Assembly: GCA_964464175.1 (NCBI GenBank)
Contig: CAYXFD010000012.1
Location: forward strand, 24,253 to 88,252
DNA: 64,000 nucleotides
Reading direction: 5' to 3'
Origin: CAYXFD01 sp964464175
GTDB lineage: Bacteria > Cloacimonadota > Cloacimonadia > Cloacimonadales > JAJBBL01
Positions within the stretch are counted from its first letter, which is position 1. Each line of letters opens with the position of its first letter. The translations under genes and the position numbers were made by a program. This document shows, piece after piece, positions 55,745 to 64,000 of this stretch. The notes beneath the pieces were generated by a model. The model was not told where the DNA came from, made no database searches, and was given only the letters and a program-made list of their open reading frames with translations.

Positions 55745-56450
55745 TATTACCATCCCTTTTGTATAAAACGAATATTGCGAGGTATTCGATACCCTGGATG
55801 AAAAAGACAAGTGATATCCAGTACCTGAGTGTCTGTGGATAGAAAAACACTATTACGGCGACAAAGATGTATAACAGCCCTGTAAAGATTAGACCGGTCT
55901 TTTCCGTCTTGCCGCTCGTGTTACTGACAAAATCGGCAAAGTTAAGAAAAGTTTTATGACTCATAACCGAACGCCAGAAAAAGGATTGTGTCTTGGATTG
56001 AACCACATTATCCCGGACACTGAGCCAGAAATCGTGAAAAAACACGATATTAAGAAATATTCCGGCTAAGAATATCGTCAAAAGATAGGAAAGCTGGCTG
56101 TAATAATCACCCCAGGTAAGAAGTAGCCCGATCTCATCGAAAAAGAGCCCGAGCCCGGTACCATACATCGCAGCGAGATATTTTTTGGAAATAGCATCGC
56201 TACCCACAAGTGCCAGCCAGCCGGCAACGGCTATCAGGGCAAAACCGATATAAAAATGGTGTATATGATAGCCGAAGAGAATGATATTCCTGCCGATATG
56301 AAAATCGACTCCCGGCATATCACCCATCTTGGCAGCCTGGGCAAATTCGGTTTCAGCTGCCCCGGCAAGGAAAACACTGAGCCGGATGAACAGGAACCCT
56401 GCCATGTATGACAGAGTTATAATAAACGGTATCTCTCTAGATTTTTTCAT
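55734..56450 (-). CDS. Polytopic membrane protein with a His-rich motif
   Basis: A 238-residue protein with about six hydrophobic segments. GYHIHHFYIGFALI near 62-75 and YGTGLGLFFDEIGLLLTWGDYYS near 95-118 are distinctive, with clustered His and acidic residues inside or next to the membrane that could bind a metal or carry protons. The last 55 residues (FTGLLYIFVAVIV...YWISLVFFIQGI) match the small protein encoded next. I use the ATG at 56450, 23 bases after the MATE stop, although its ribosome site is weak. I do not recognise a named family. Confidence 0.65.
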   Translation of the reverse strand: MKKSREIPFIITLSYMAGFLFIRLSVFLAGAAETEFAQAAKMGDMPGVDFHIGRNIILFGYHIHHFYIGFALIAVAGWLALVGSDAISKKYLAAMYGTGLGLFFDEIGLLLTWGDYYSQLSYLLTIFLAGIFLNIVFFHDFWLSVRDNVVQSKTQSFFWRSVMSHKTFLNFADFVSNTSGKTEKTGLIFTGLLYIFVAVIVFFYPQTLRYWISLVFFIQGIEYLAIFVLYKRDGNNDQ

Positions 56451-56473
56451 ACTACGTGGCTTCTGACACTTAC

Positions 56474-57919
56474 TCAAATGATCGCTGTTTTTTGCCACCC
56501 CCCTTTTTTGTAAACGATCAGGGCTATCCCTGAACTGAGGATGTTGCTGATTAGCATAGACCACCAGAGGGCATCGTAAGGATTTTCAGAGAGCGGTCTC
56601 GCCAGACTATGCAGAATTCTCTCTATCATCCCGCTTTGCAGGAAGGAAACTTCTAAAAGCTTACCCGATAAGAGATAGACGAGAGGAACGCGGAAAACCC
56701 ATAACCGGGCAATATTGAAGGTCATTGCCGTGAAGGTCTGACCTGAGCCGTTGAAAACTCCCATCAGAACGAACAGTATTCCGAAGAATGTGGAAGCAAA
56801 AGCAGTGATTTTGAACATCCTGTTGCCTACGGCTATGACAGCCGGGTCGGCAATGAAAAATTTGGTCAGGGCTGAGCCGTAAAAATACATTATCAAACCA
56901 CCGCTGACCATGATCAGCATGACCAGAACAAAGGTATGATTAACACTTTTGTAAACCCGTTTTATGTTGTTAGCTCCCAGATTCTGCCCGACGATAGCCG
57001 CCAGACCGTGACTCAATCCCATCGCCGGCATCATAAAGAGACTGATCATTCTGTTCCCGATGGCATTAACACTGATGACGACCGTACCGTAGGAGTTAAC
57101 GAATCCCTGCAGCAGAAGAAAACCGACACTGATCGTTGACTGGGAGATGGAAGCCGGAATACCGATCTTCAGTATTGATCTGATGTAATTCATATTGGGG
57201 ATCAGTTCCTTTCTTAAGGGAATGAACTGCGGAGTTTTTCTGCGGAACCAGATCACACAAAGCAGCGCCGTCAGGAAACGGCAGAAAAATGTCGCATAGG
57301 CTGCCCCCATTGCTTCATAGCGGGGGAATATCCACCATCCGAAGATAAGAAAAGGATCAATTATCACATTGATGGTCAGAGTTACAAGTTGGATCTTCAT
57401 CGGGGTTATAGTATCACCTAAACCGTGGTTGAAGCTCTGATAAGCCAGGAAGAAGAACATGAAAAAGATACTGATAATCGTAACCTGCATATAATTTCGG
57501 GCTAACTCAAAGATTTCGACCGGTGTTTCTAATAACTGCAGGAGCGGAGTGAGCGTTAACAAGCTCCCTGAGATAAAGAGGAGGGCTATGATCGAGAAAA
57601 CCAGGATAAACTGACCGGTAATTTCTCTGATCTTATCAGGTTCTCCGGCTCCCCGGTAACGGGAAATGAGGGCAACTCCGGCTATCGATAATCCCATCCC
57701 GAACGAGGCGAAAAAGAAGATTATCGGAAAGGCAATACCGGCTATGGAAACCGCATTACGGGCACTCTCTCCGCCAAGTTTACCGAGCCAGAAAGTATCT
57801 GCCAGATTATATAAGGTCTGCATGAAATTCGAGACCATTATCGGGAAAGAGAGTCTAATCAGATTCTTTAAATGGCTTCCTCTGGTCAAATCGAGACCGG
57901 CGCTTATTTCCTCCATCAT
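56474..57919 (-). CDS. MATE family multidrug/toxin efflux transporter
   Basis: A 481-residue, twelve-helix cation-coupled antiporter of the MATE family. Signatures are SFPIMVSNFMQTLYNLADTFWLG near 30-50, NAVSIAGIAFPI near 58-70, QSFNHGLGDTITPM near 165-178, GAAYATFFCRF near 205-215 and QNLGANNIKR near 303-312. The two homologous six-helix halves are visible. Substrate unknown. Start at 57919 has CGGGAT upstream; a second ATG follows immediately. Confidence 0.9.
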   Translation of the reverse strand: MMEEISAGLDLTRGSHLKNLIRLSFPIMVSNFMQTLYNLADTFWLGKLGGESARNAVSIAGIAFPIIFFFASFGMGLSIAGVALISRYRGAGEPDKIREITGQFILVFSIIALLFISGSLLTLTPLLQLLETPVEIFELARNYMQVTIISIFFMFFFLAYQSFNHGLGDTITPMKIQLVTLTINVIIDPFLIFGWWIFPRYEAMGAAYATFFCRFLTALLCVIWFRRKTPQFIPLRKELIPNMNYIRSILKIGIPASISQSTISVGFLLLQGFVNSYGTVVISVNAIGNRMISLFMMPAMGLSHGLAAIVGQNLGANNIKRVYKSVNHTFVLVMLIMVSGGLIMYFYGSALTKFFIADPAVIAVGNRMFKITAFASTFFGILFVLMGVFNGSGQTFTAMTFNIARLWVFRVPLVYLLSGKLLEVSFLQSGMIERILHSLARPLSENPYDALWWSMLISNILSSGIALIVYKKGGWQKTAII

Positions 57920-58374
57920 CTATCCCGTTTTTTTCTGATACAATTGTTTCAACTCTGCAAATTTGTCAAAGGTAATCAGCCGGAACCTTTCCTCTTTTCG
58001 GGTGTGACCTGCTCCATCTTGCCAAAAACACCCTACTGTTCTCCCGCAGGTTTTTCTCTCTATTTGTACAACCATTATAATAAACAGGGATTTCCCCGGC
58101 AAGGCTAATAGAGATGGCGGGAAAAGGAAAGCTGCTGAGGGTGAAGGGAAAGTCCCGGTTAAGGCTAAACAGGGAGGTACCACTGGTCTCCATACGGTGA
58201 AGGTACGGGATAGGTTCGGGAGAGGTACGGGAAAGCCCGTAGTCAGCTCGAGCTAACTACGGTGTCACGCGTACATCTCCCGTATCTCGCTGGTACCTCT
58301 CCCGTATGGAAGCCTATGGTAGAGAAGAGGGAGAGGATAATAAACAGACGGAAAGGACACTCTGCCCTTTTGAT
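57920..58374. other. Non-coding region upstream of MATE gene with nested inverted repeats
   Basis: No gene is visible. Imperfect direct repeats of CCCGG-(C/T)-AAGGCTAA lie near 58096 and 58153, and GGTACGGGA recurs at 58202 and 58225. The nested inverted repeats are listed separately. The region then passes into repeat island 2. Confidence 0.5.
58217..58304. repeat. Nested inverted repeat with a 26-base palindrome at its centre
   Basis: Outer arms CGGGAGAGGTAC (58217-58228) and GTACCTCTCCCG (58293-58304) are perfect 12-bp complements; CCATACGG (58191-58198) and CCGTATGG (58302-58309) form a further pair. Inside, 58237-58262 is a near-perfect palindrome centred on AGCTCGAGCT with a single mismatched pair. 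Confidence 0.65.
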
Positions 58375-59030
58375 GTAGCGAGGGCGACCCTGCCCTTGTT
58401 TTGTTGTAGCGAGGGCGTCTCTGCCCTCGCCAAGGGAAAACCAGAGCTGGAAGCAGCGGATACCTTTTATCGTAGCGAGGGCGTCCCTGCCCTCGCAAAA
58501 AGAACCAGAGCTGGAAGCAGCGGATACCTTTTATCGTAGCGAGGGCGTCCCTGCCCTNNNNNNNNNNNNNNNNNNNNNNNNNNNNNNNNNNNNNNNNNNN
58601 NNNNNNNNNNNNNNNNNNNNNNNNNNNNNNNNNNNNNNNNNNNNNNNNNNNNNNNNNCTGCCCTCGCAAAAAGAACCAGAGCTGGAAGCAGCGGATACCT
58701 TTTATCGTAGCGAGGGCGTCTCTGCCCTCGCAAAAAGAACCAGAGCTGGAAGCAGCAGGTATTTTTGATTGTAGCAAGAATACATCTGGCTTATTCCGAA
58801 CATTGCAAGATCGTTGTTCCGTTTTTAGTCGTAGCGTGGGGGTCAACAGGTCAACGGTCCTTGTTTTGATGTAGCGAGGGCGTCCCTGCCCTCGCAAAAA
58901 GAAAAACCAGAGCTGGAAGCTCCGGATACGAAAAAGAAAAAGGGAAAAGATATAAGTTCCGGGTATCTTTGATAGTAGCGAGGGCGTCTCTGCCCTCGCA
59001 AAAGGAACCAGAGCTGAAAGCAGCGGATAC
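58375..59030 (+). repeat. Palindromic repeat island 2 (contains a 100-N gap)
   Basis: GTAGCGAGGGCGTC(C/T)CTGCC-type cores occur at 58375, 58406, 58472, 58536, 58707, 58871 and 58975, with decayed copies near 58769 and 58830. Where regular, the period is 64 bases: core hairpin, A-run, CCAGAGCTGGAAGC, then AGCGGATACC. The core is the same as in island 1 but in the opposite orientation, and the linkers are shorter. The copy at 58871 carries a linker (AAAGGGAAAAG) like that of island 1. The N block 58558-58657 hides further copies. The last unit touches the CRISPR array. Confidence 0.9.
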
Positions 59031-59032
59031 GA

Positions 59033-62000
59033 AAACGTATTCCATAATGGTCTGATTAGAACAGGAATGTAGCAGGGGCTTCTATGCAACTGGAGTTGAG
59101 TTTCAATTCCATAATGGTCTGATTAGAACTACAGAAAGGAACGCAGGATTTGGTCTGGCTGATATGTTTCAATTCCATAATGGTCTGATTAGAACTAAAA
59201 AAAGGAAGTTATTTGTTGCACCGTCATCAAGTGTTTCAATTCCATAATGGTCTGATTAGAACACCAAACAATCTTTTCCTGTCAACAAAACTTTTCTGTT
59301 TTAATTCCATAATGGTCTGATTAGAACAAAGATATAGAGAACCTAAAGAAGTGGATTACTGTCGTTTCAATTCCATAATGGCCTGATTAGAACGGTTTTT
59401 ACGGAGCTGAACTATCTACCACGGTTTTGTTTCAATTCCATAATGGTCTGATTAGAACTTTTAGATTCCGTGGCGCCTCTCCAAGGTGCTGTAGGTTTCA
59501 ATTCCATAATGGTCTGATTAGAACTTGATGAGATTAGGAATGAACCACCCGAAGTTATTAGTTTCAATTCCATAATGGTCTGATTAGAACAACGAGCCAA
59601 TGTATCTGTTACAGTTACTATCATCCGTTTCAATTCCATAATGGTCTGATTAGAACAGCTCTTTAGCTCTATTGGGCGTTTGCCTTGCCCACGTTTCAAT
59701 TCCATAATGGTCTGATTAGAACCAAAAACCGCCATTAAAGCTTGGGAAAATAAAAGCCGTTTCAATTCCATAATGGTCTGATTAGAACGGCTTCTGTCGG
59801 GGATTCTGTCGGGGATTCTGTCGTTTCAATTCCATAATGGTCTGATTAGAACCCCTTCTCATCAAGAAAAGCCGTGCATTCGATATAAGTTTCAATTCCA
59901 TAATGGTCTGATTAGAACCGGGGCTTCTGTCGGGGCTTCTGTCTGGGCCTATATGTTTCAATTCCATAATGGTCTGATTAGAACAGACTTTTCCAGAAAA
60001 TCAAACCTGAAGTCAGTGAGTTTCAATTCCATAATGGTCTGATTAGAACAGTGTCGTTGCCAACTCGTTAATGTTAGAAATACCAGTTTCAATTCCATAA
60101 TGGTCTGATTAGAACATCCGGTGGTACAAGTTCCTCCGGAGCAAAGTACTTGTTTCAATTCCATAATGGTCTGATTAGAACAGTAGAAGAACACGCTTTG
60201 CATTTTGCAGGGATGCGTTTCAATTCCATAATGGTCTGATTAGAACCTGCAGTATTGCTGCTATGATGGCAGCTATGATTGTTTCAATTCCATAATGGTC
60301 TGATTAGAACCCCTACCAGGTAGGGGAATAGTTGTGCAATTATTTGTTTCAATTCCATAATGGTCTGATTAGAACAGGGTTACATCTGTCATCCCCGTCT
60401 CTGTCTTTCGTGTTTCAATTCCATAATGGTCTGATTAGAATGAGGGCGGCGTCATCAAACCCAAGTCCGCAAAAGCCCGTTTCAATTCCATAATGGTCTG
60501 ATTAGAACGAGAACTTTATCATCAACCCACCGGCGCTTTTTTGTTTCAATTCCATAATGGTCTGATTAGAACTAGGGCAGAAAACGGTAAGAAGTTGTAG
60601 GATCAAAGTTTCAATTCCATAATGGTCTGATTAGAACCACCCAGCTCACGGGTGAGAAGTTTTAGGGTTTGATGTTTCAATTCCATAATGGTCTGATTAG
60701 AACTAACCCGGTTTGCGTGCTATTTGATAGCCATGAATGGTTTCAATTCCATAATGGTCTGATTAGAACGACGACTTTTCCAATACAAACGGATTCCGTT
60801 TTTGGGTTTCAATTCCATAATGGTCTGATTAGAACTTCCTTTTCCAGTAAGAAGCCAGTTAATATTTATAGTTTCAATTCCATAATGGTCTGATTAGAAC
60901 TAGACCTCGATGGACGGATATGTGCCTTCCGAACCCGTTTCAATTCCATAATGGTCTGATTAGAACAAGACCCAGTTCCTTCTTCATTCATGCGCAATGA
61001 CAGTTTCAATTCCATAATGGTCTGATTAGAACAGGAGGAACTCGTACCGCCAGACTGGACAGATAGAGTTTCAATTCCATAATGGTCTGATTAGAACCCA
61101 GCTTTATCTACGAAGCTAACTTGTTATCTTTCGTTTCAATTCCATAATGGTCTGATTAGAACGAGAAACAGGTACCCGCAACCGATACATCAACGCAGTT
61201 TCAATTCCATAATGGTCTGATTAGAACGAGAGAGAGATTGATGAGGAATATCATAAAGGATACCGTTTCAATTCCATAATGGTCTGATTAGAACCATGGC
61301 TATAAAGAATATTAAGGAAGCAAAAGAGCGTTTCAATTCCATAATGGTCTGATTAGAACAACCACCGGGGCAGCTTAACGGCTGCCCTTTAATTCGTTTC
61401 AATTCCATAATGGTCTGATTAGAACGGCAACAATAAGCGTTTTGCCGGACTTCGATGTTGTGTTTCAATTCCATAATGGTCTGATTAGAACGAGGTGGAA
61501 GATGAAAGAGAGAGCGATTCAAAATAACGTTTCAATTCCATAATGGTCTGATTAGAACTATAATTTCAAACTTCGTGCGTTGCTGTATCGTTCGTTTCAA
61601 TTCCATAATGGTCTGATTAGAACAGGGACGTACTCTGTCCCATCAGAAAACTTAAAACCAGTTTCAATTCCATAATGGTCTGATTAGAACGGCTCGCTTC
61701 GAAAGAAACTATCCGAGCCGGCAGGTGAGTTTCAATTCCATAATGGTCTGATTAGAACTTGGTTTTCTTGAAACCGTTACAGAGAGCGAGACTGGTTTCA
61801 ATTCCATAATGGTCTGATTAGAACTTTTCTATCTCCTTTCCTTTCCTTTCCTTTCCTTTAGTTTCAATTCCATAATGGTCTGATTAGAACAAAAAAGGGG
61901 GAGAGATAATGGCTTTTCAACATATGTTTCAATTCCATAATGGTCTGATTAGAACCGGAAGGGGGCTATACCTTAGAAAGGCTTGCTAACATCAGTTTCA

Positions 62001-64000
62001 ATTCCATAATGGTCTGATTAGAACTACTAACCGATCAGAAACGCCGCACTCTCTAAAATGTTTCAATTCCATAATGGTCTGATTAGAACGTCCAGAAGGC
62101 AGAGGACATCAGTCTTGAAAATCAGTTTCAATTCCATAATGGTCTGATTAGAACCCACAGGGAGACGGAACGGAGCAACCCGTATACAGTTTCAATTCCA
62201 TAATGGTCTGATTAGAACCGACTCTCCGCATTTACAGAAAGCCTTTTTGTTCTTGTTTCAATTCCATAATGGTCTGATTAGAACGACGATAAAGAGACAA
62301 CCGACGCTTCAACCTTCAAGTTTCAATTCCATAATGGTCTGATTAGAACGATATAGTGTATAACAATATAATTGCCAGATTATTGGTTTCAATTCCATAA
62401 TGGTCTGATTAGAACACTGCCTGACTCCACTTGCTCCGGGTCTTAGTATCCGTTTCAATTCCATAATGGTCTGATTAGAACGCCGCTGGATCGTATTGGC
62501 AATTTCTCTTTCTACCGTTTCAATTCCATAATGGTCTGATTAGAACGAAAACAGGGAAACCGGTGTGATAGCGATAAAAGAGTTTCAATTCCATAATGGT
62601 CTGATTAGAACGCCGTTGTTCATCCACAAACCGCCATTCATGACCTTGTTTCAATTCCATAATGGTCTGATTAGAACTATTCTGCCGTTTCATTTCATCC
62701 ATAACATCTTTGAAGTTTCAATTCCATAATGGTCTGATTAGAACGCAGTATAGCTTCTCAGCCTGACCATCCTGTAGATCGTTTCAATTCCATAATGGTC
62801 TGATTAGAACTCAGGCTTGGCAAAACAATGTAAGAGCCATAGAAAAGTTTCAATTCCATAATGGTCTGATTAGAACCAGGCTGTGCGAGGTAAAGTCTTC
62901 GGTCCCCACCGTCGTTTCAATTCCATAATGGTCTGATTAGAACAACTTGGAGGAATCATGAAAAACGACAAAGAAAGAAGTTTCAATTCCATAATGGTCT
63001 GATTAGAACCCGGTACGATAGCTGTGTTTTTAGTGGCTATCTGGAGTTTCAATTCCATAATGGTCTGATTAGAACAAAACCGGTTCCGGTTCATTCGTTC
63101 AAACGTATTTGAGTTTCAATTCCATAATGGTCTGATTAGAACTAAGCTGGGATTATCCGAAGCAGACTATGTTTCAGTGTTTCAATTCCATAATGGTCTG
63201 ATTAGAACAAGCGGCTTTAGGTCTTTTAGTCGCAATTGTGATCGTTTCAATTCCATAATGGTCTGATTAGAACGGGATGTCTTCTGTTTTGTCCTGGTAG
63301 ATATTGTCGTTTCAATTCCATAATGGTCTGATTAGAACTATCTCTTACCGTGTTGCCGGTGACGAGATAATTATGTTTCAATTCCATAATGGTCTGATTA
63401 GAACGCTCAACACGACTGGCAATATTGCAGTCTATCTAATTTAGTTTCAATTCCATAATGGTCTGATTAGAACAAAGATAAGGGGGACCGGCATCGGTCT
63501 TGTAATTGGGTTTCAATTCCATAATGGTCTGATTAGAACACCTCACCCTGGTCGTCCGTTATGACGTATTTCCCCGTTTCAATTCCATAATGGTCTGATT
63601 AGAACGACAAGAATGAATAACAGACCCAGGGTTCCTCTTCGTTTCAATTCCATAATGGTCTGATTAGAACGGATAGCGAGGTTAGGGATTGCTCTACACA
63701 CATTAATGTTTCAATTCCATAATGGTCTGATTAGAACGAGATAACGTAAAAAGTCTCAGAATGTTTCATATTTGTTTCAATTCCATAATGGTCTGATTAG
63801 AACCCAGGAGGTAACAAAATGAAAGCAGAAATCAAAGAGTTTCAATTCCATAATGGTCTGATTAGAACAAACAATACCAGAGAGCAGCAGGGAGACAATA
63901 GAAGGTTTCAATTCCATAATGGTCTGATTAGAACGATTCAAATTAGCTACCAGTGGTCAGGTCGCAAATAGTTTCAATTCCATAATGGTCTGATTAGAAC
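59033..64000 (-). CRISPR. CRISPR array, 76 repeats and 75 spacers, continuing past the window end
   Basis: A 30-base repeat, on the plus strand starting GTTTCAATTCC and ending GGTCTGATTAGAAC, occurs 76 times by my count, with unique spacers of about 34-39 bases. The first copy (59033-59062) has six altered bases at its left end. Copies ending at 59327, 59393 and 60441 have one change each; all others are identical as far as I checked. On the minus strand the repeat ends in ATTGAAAC, the 8-base 5' tag typical of type I-A/I-B and type III crRNAs. With the degenerate end at 59033, this points to transcription on the minus strand from a leader beyond 64000. The last repeat ends exactly at 64000. 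No cas gene is in the window. Confidence 0.97.

Noticed and set aside
57920..58370. Insertion sequence next to the nested inverted repeats
   Set aside because: No transposase frame or target-site duplication is visible.
58265..59089. Minus-strand frames through repeat island 2
   Set aside because: Same reason: they translate the palindromic repeat and cross the 100-N gap.
59412..63094. Small frames across the CRISPR array with recurrent SNQTIMELK
   Set aside because: That peptide is the translation of the CRISPR repeat; these are not genes.

Overview
The window looks like one contig of a Gram-negative-type bacterium, probably an uncultured member of the FCB group; a Cloacimonadota-like organism is my best guess, at low certainty. 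The evidence is a heptose-7-phosphate kinase, a lipoprotein lytic transglycosylase, prepilin-like proteins with PilX-type N-termini, an MreBCD/RodA/PBP2 set, HslUV, and tightly packed genes with clear AAGGAGG-type ribosome binding sites. Two blocks of exactly 100 N (50740-50839 and 58558-58657) are scaffold gaps, and both fall inside repeat islands.

Layout. 1-464 is a partial secreted RCC1-repeat protein. 835-5237 holds der, plsY, purF and a heptose kinase, closed by a strong bidirectional terminator. 5328-9179 carries two tandem paralogous PilX-like proteins. 9417-11078 is a kinase with a threonyl-tRNA-synthetase-like N-terminus. 11561-14948 groups a YitT-type membrane protein, a formate/nitrite channel, MobA and FdhD. 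15222-17230 is a three-gene DUF2089/DUF4097/SHOCT-like module, probably for envelope stress. 18386-25237 (minus strand) is the cell-shape operon mreB-mreC-(F420-ligase-like)-mreD-mrdA-rodA. 25894-31129 has an ABC-F ATPase, pyruvate kinase, RarA and a small anchored protein. 31833-40412 (plus strand) has a GcvT-fold protein, an SDR-family sugar-nucleotide enzyme, an MltD-like lipoprotein, rimI, nadB, tmk and a CtpA protease, ended by a perfect intrinsic terminator. 40509-46457 (minus strand) is an overlapping operon tilS-hpt-ftsH-hslV-hslU. A tRNA-Ser(GGA) and an MscS channel follow.

48018-57919 is a trehalose and membrane-protein block on the minus strand. It contains a trehalose-6-phosphate synthase fused to a phosphatase domain that has lost its nucleophile, a GH65 disaccharide phosphorylase, a beta-phosphoglucomutase fused to an intact trehalose-6-phosphatase, two small membrane proteins and a MATE transporter. 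Together the enzymes could make trehalose and recycle it through beta-glucose-1-phosphate to glucose-6-phosphate. Two islands of a palindromic repeat family (50355-51142 and 58375-59030), inverted relative to each other, flank the segment that carries the phosphorylase through MATE genes.

From 59033 to the window end lies a CRISPR array of 76 repeats and 75 spacers that continues off the edge. Its repeat reads as ending in ATTGAAAC on the minus strand and its degenerate end is at 59033, so the leader and any cas genes should lie beyond 64000. Several spacers are visibly gene starts (ribosome binding site plus ATG) or a terminator, all in the same orientation, so their crRNAs would be antisense to mRNA. 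No cas gene is in the window.
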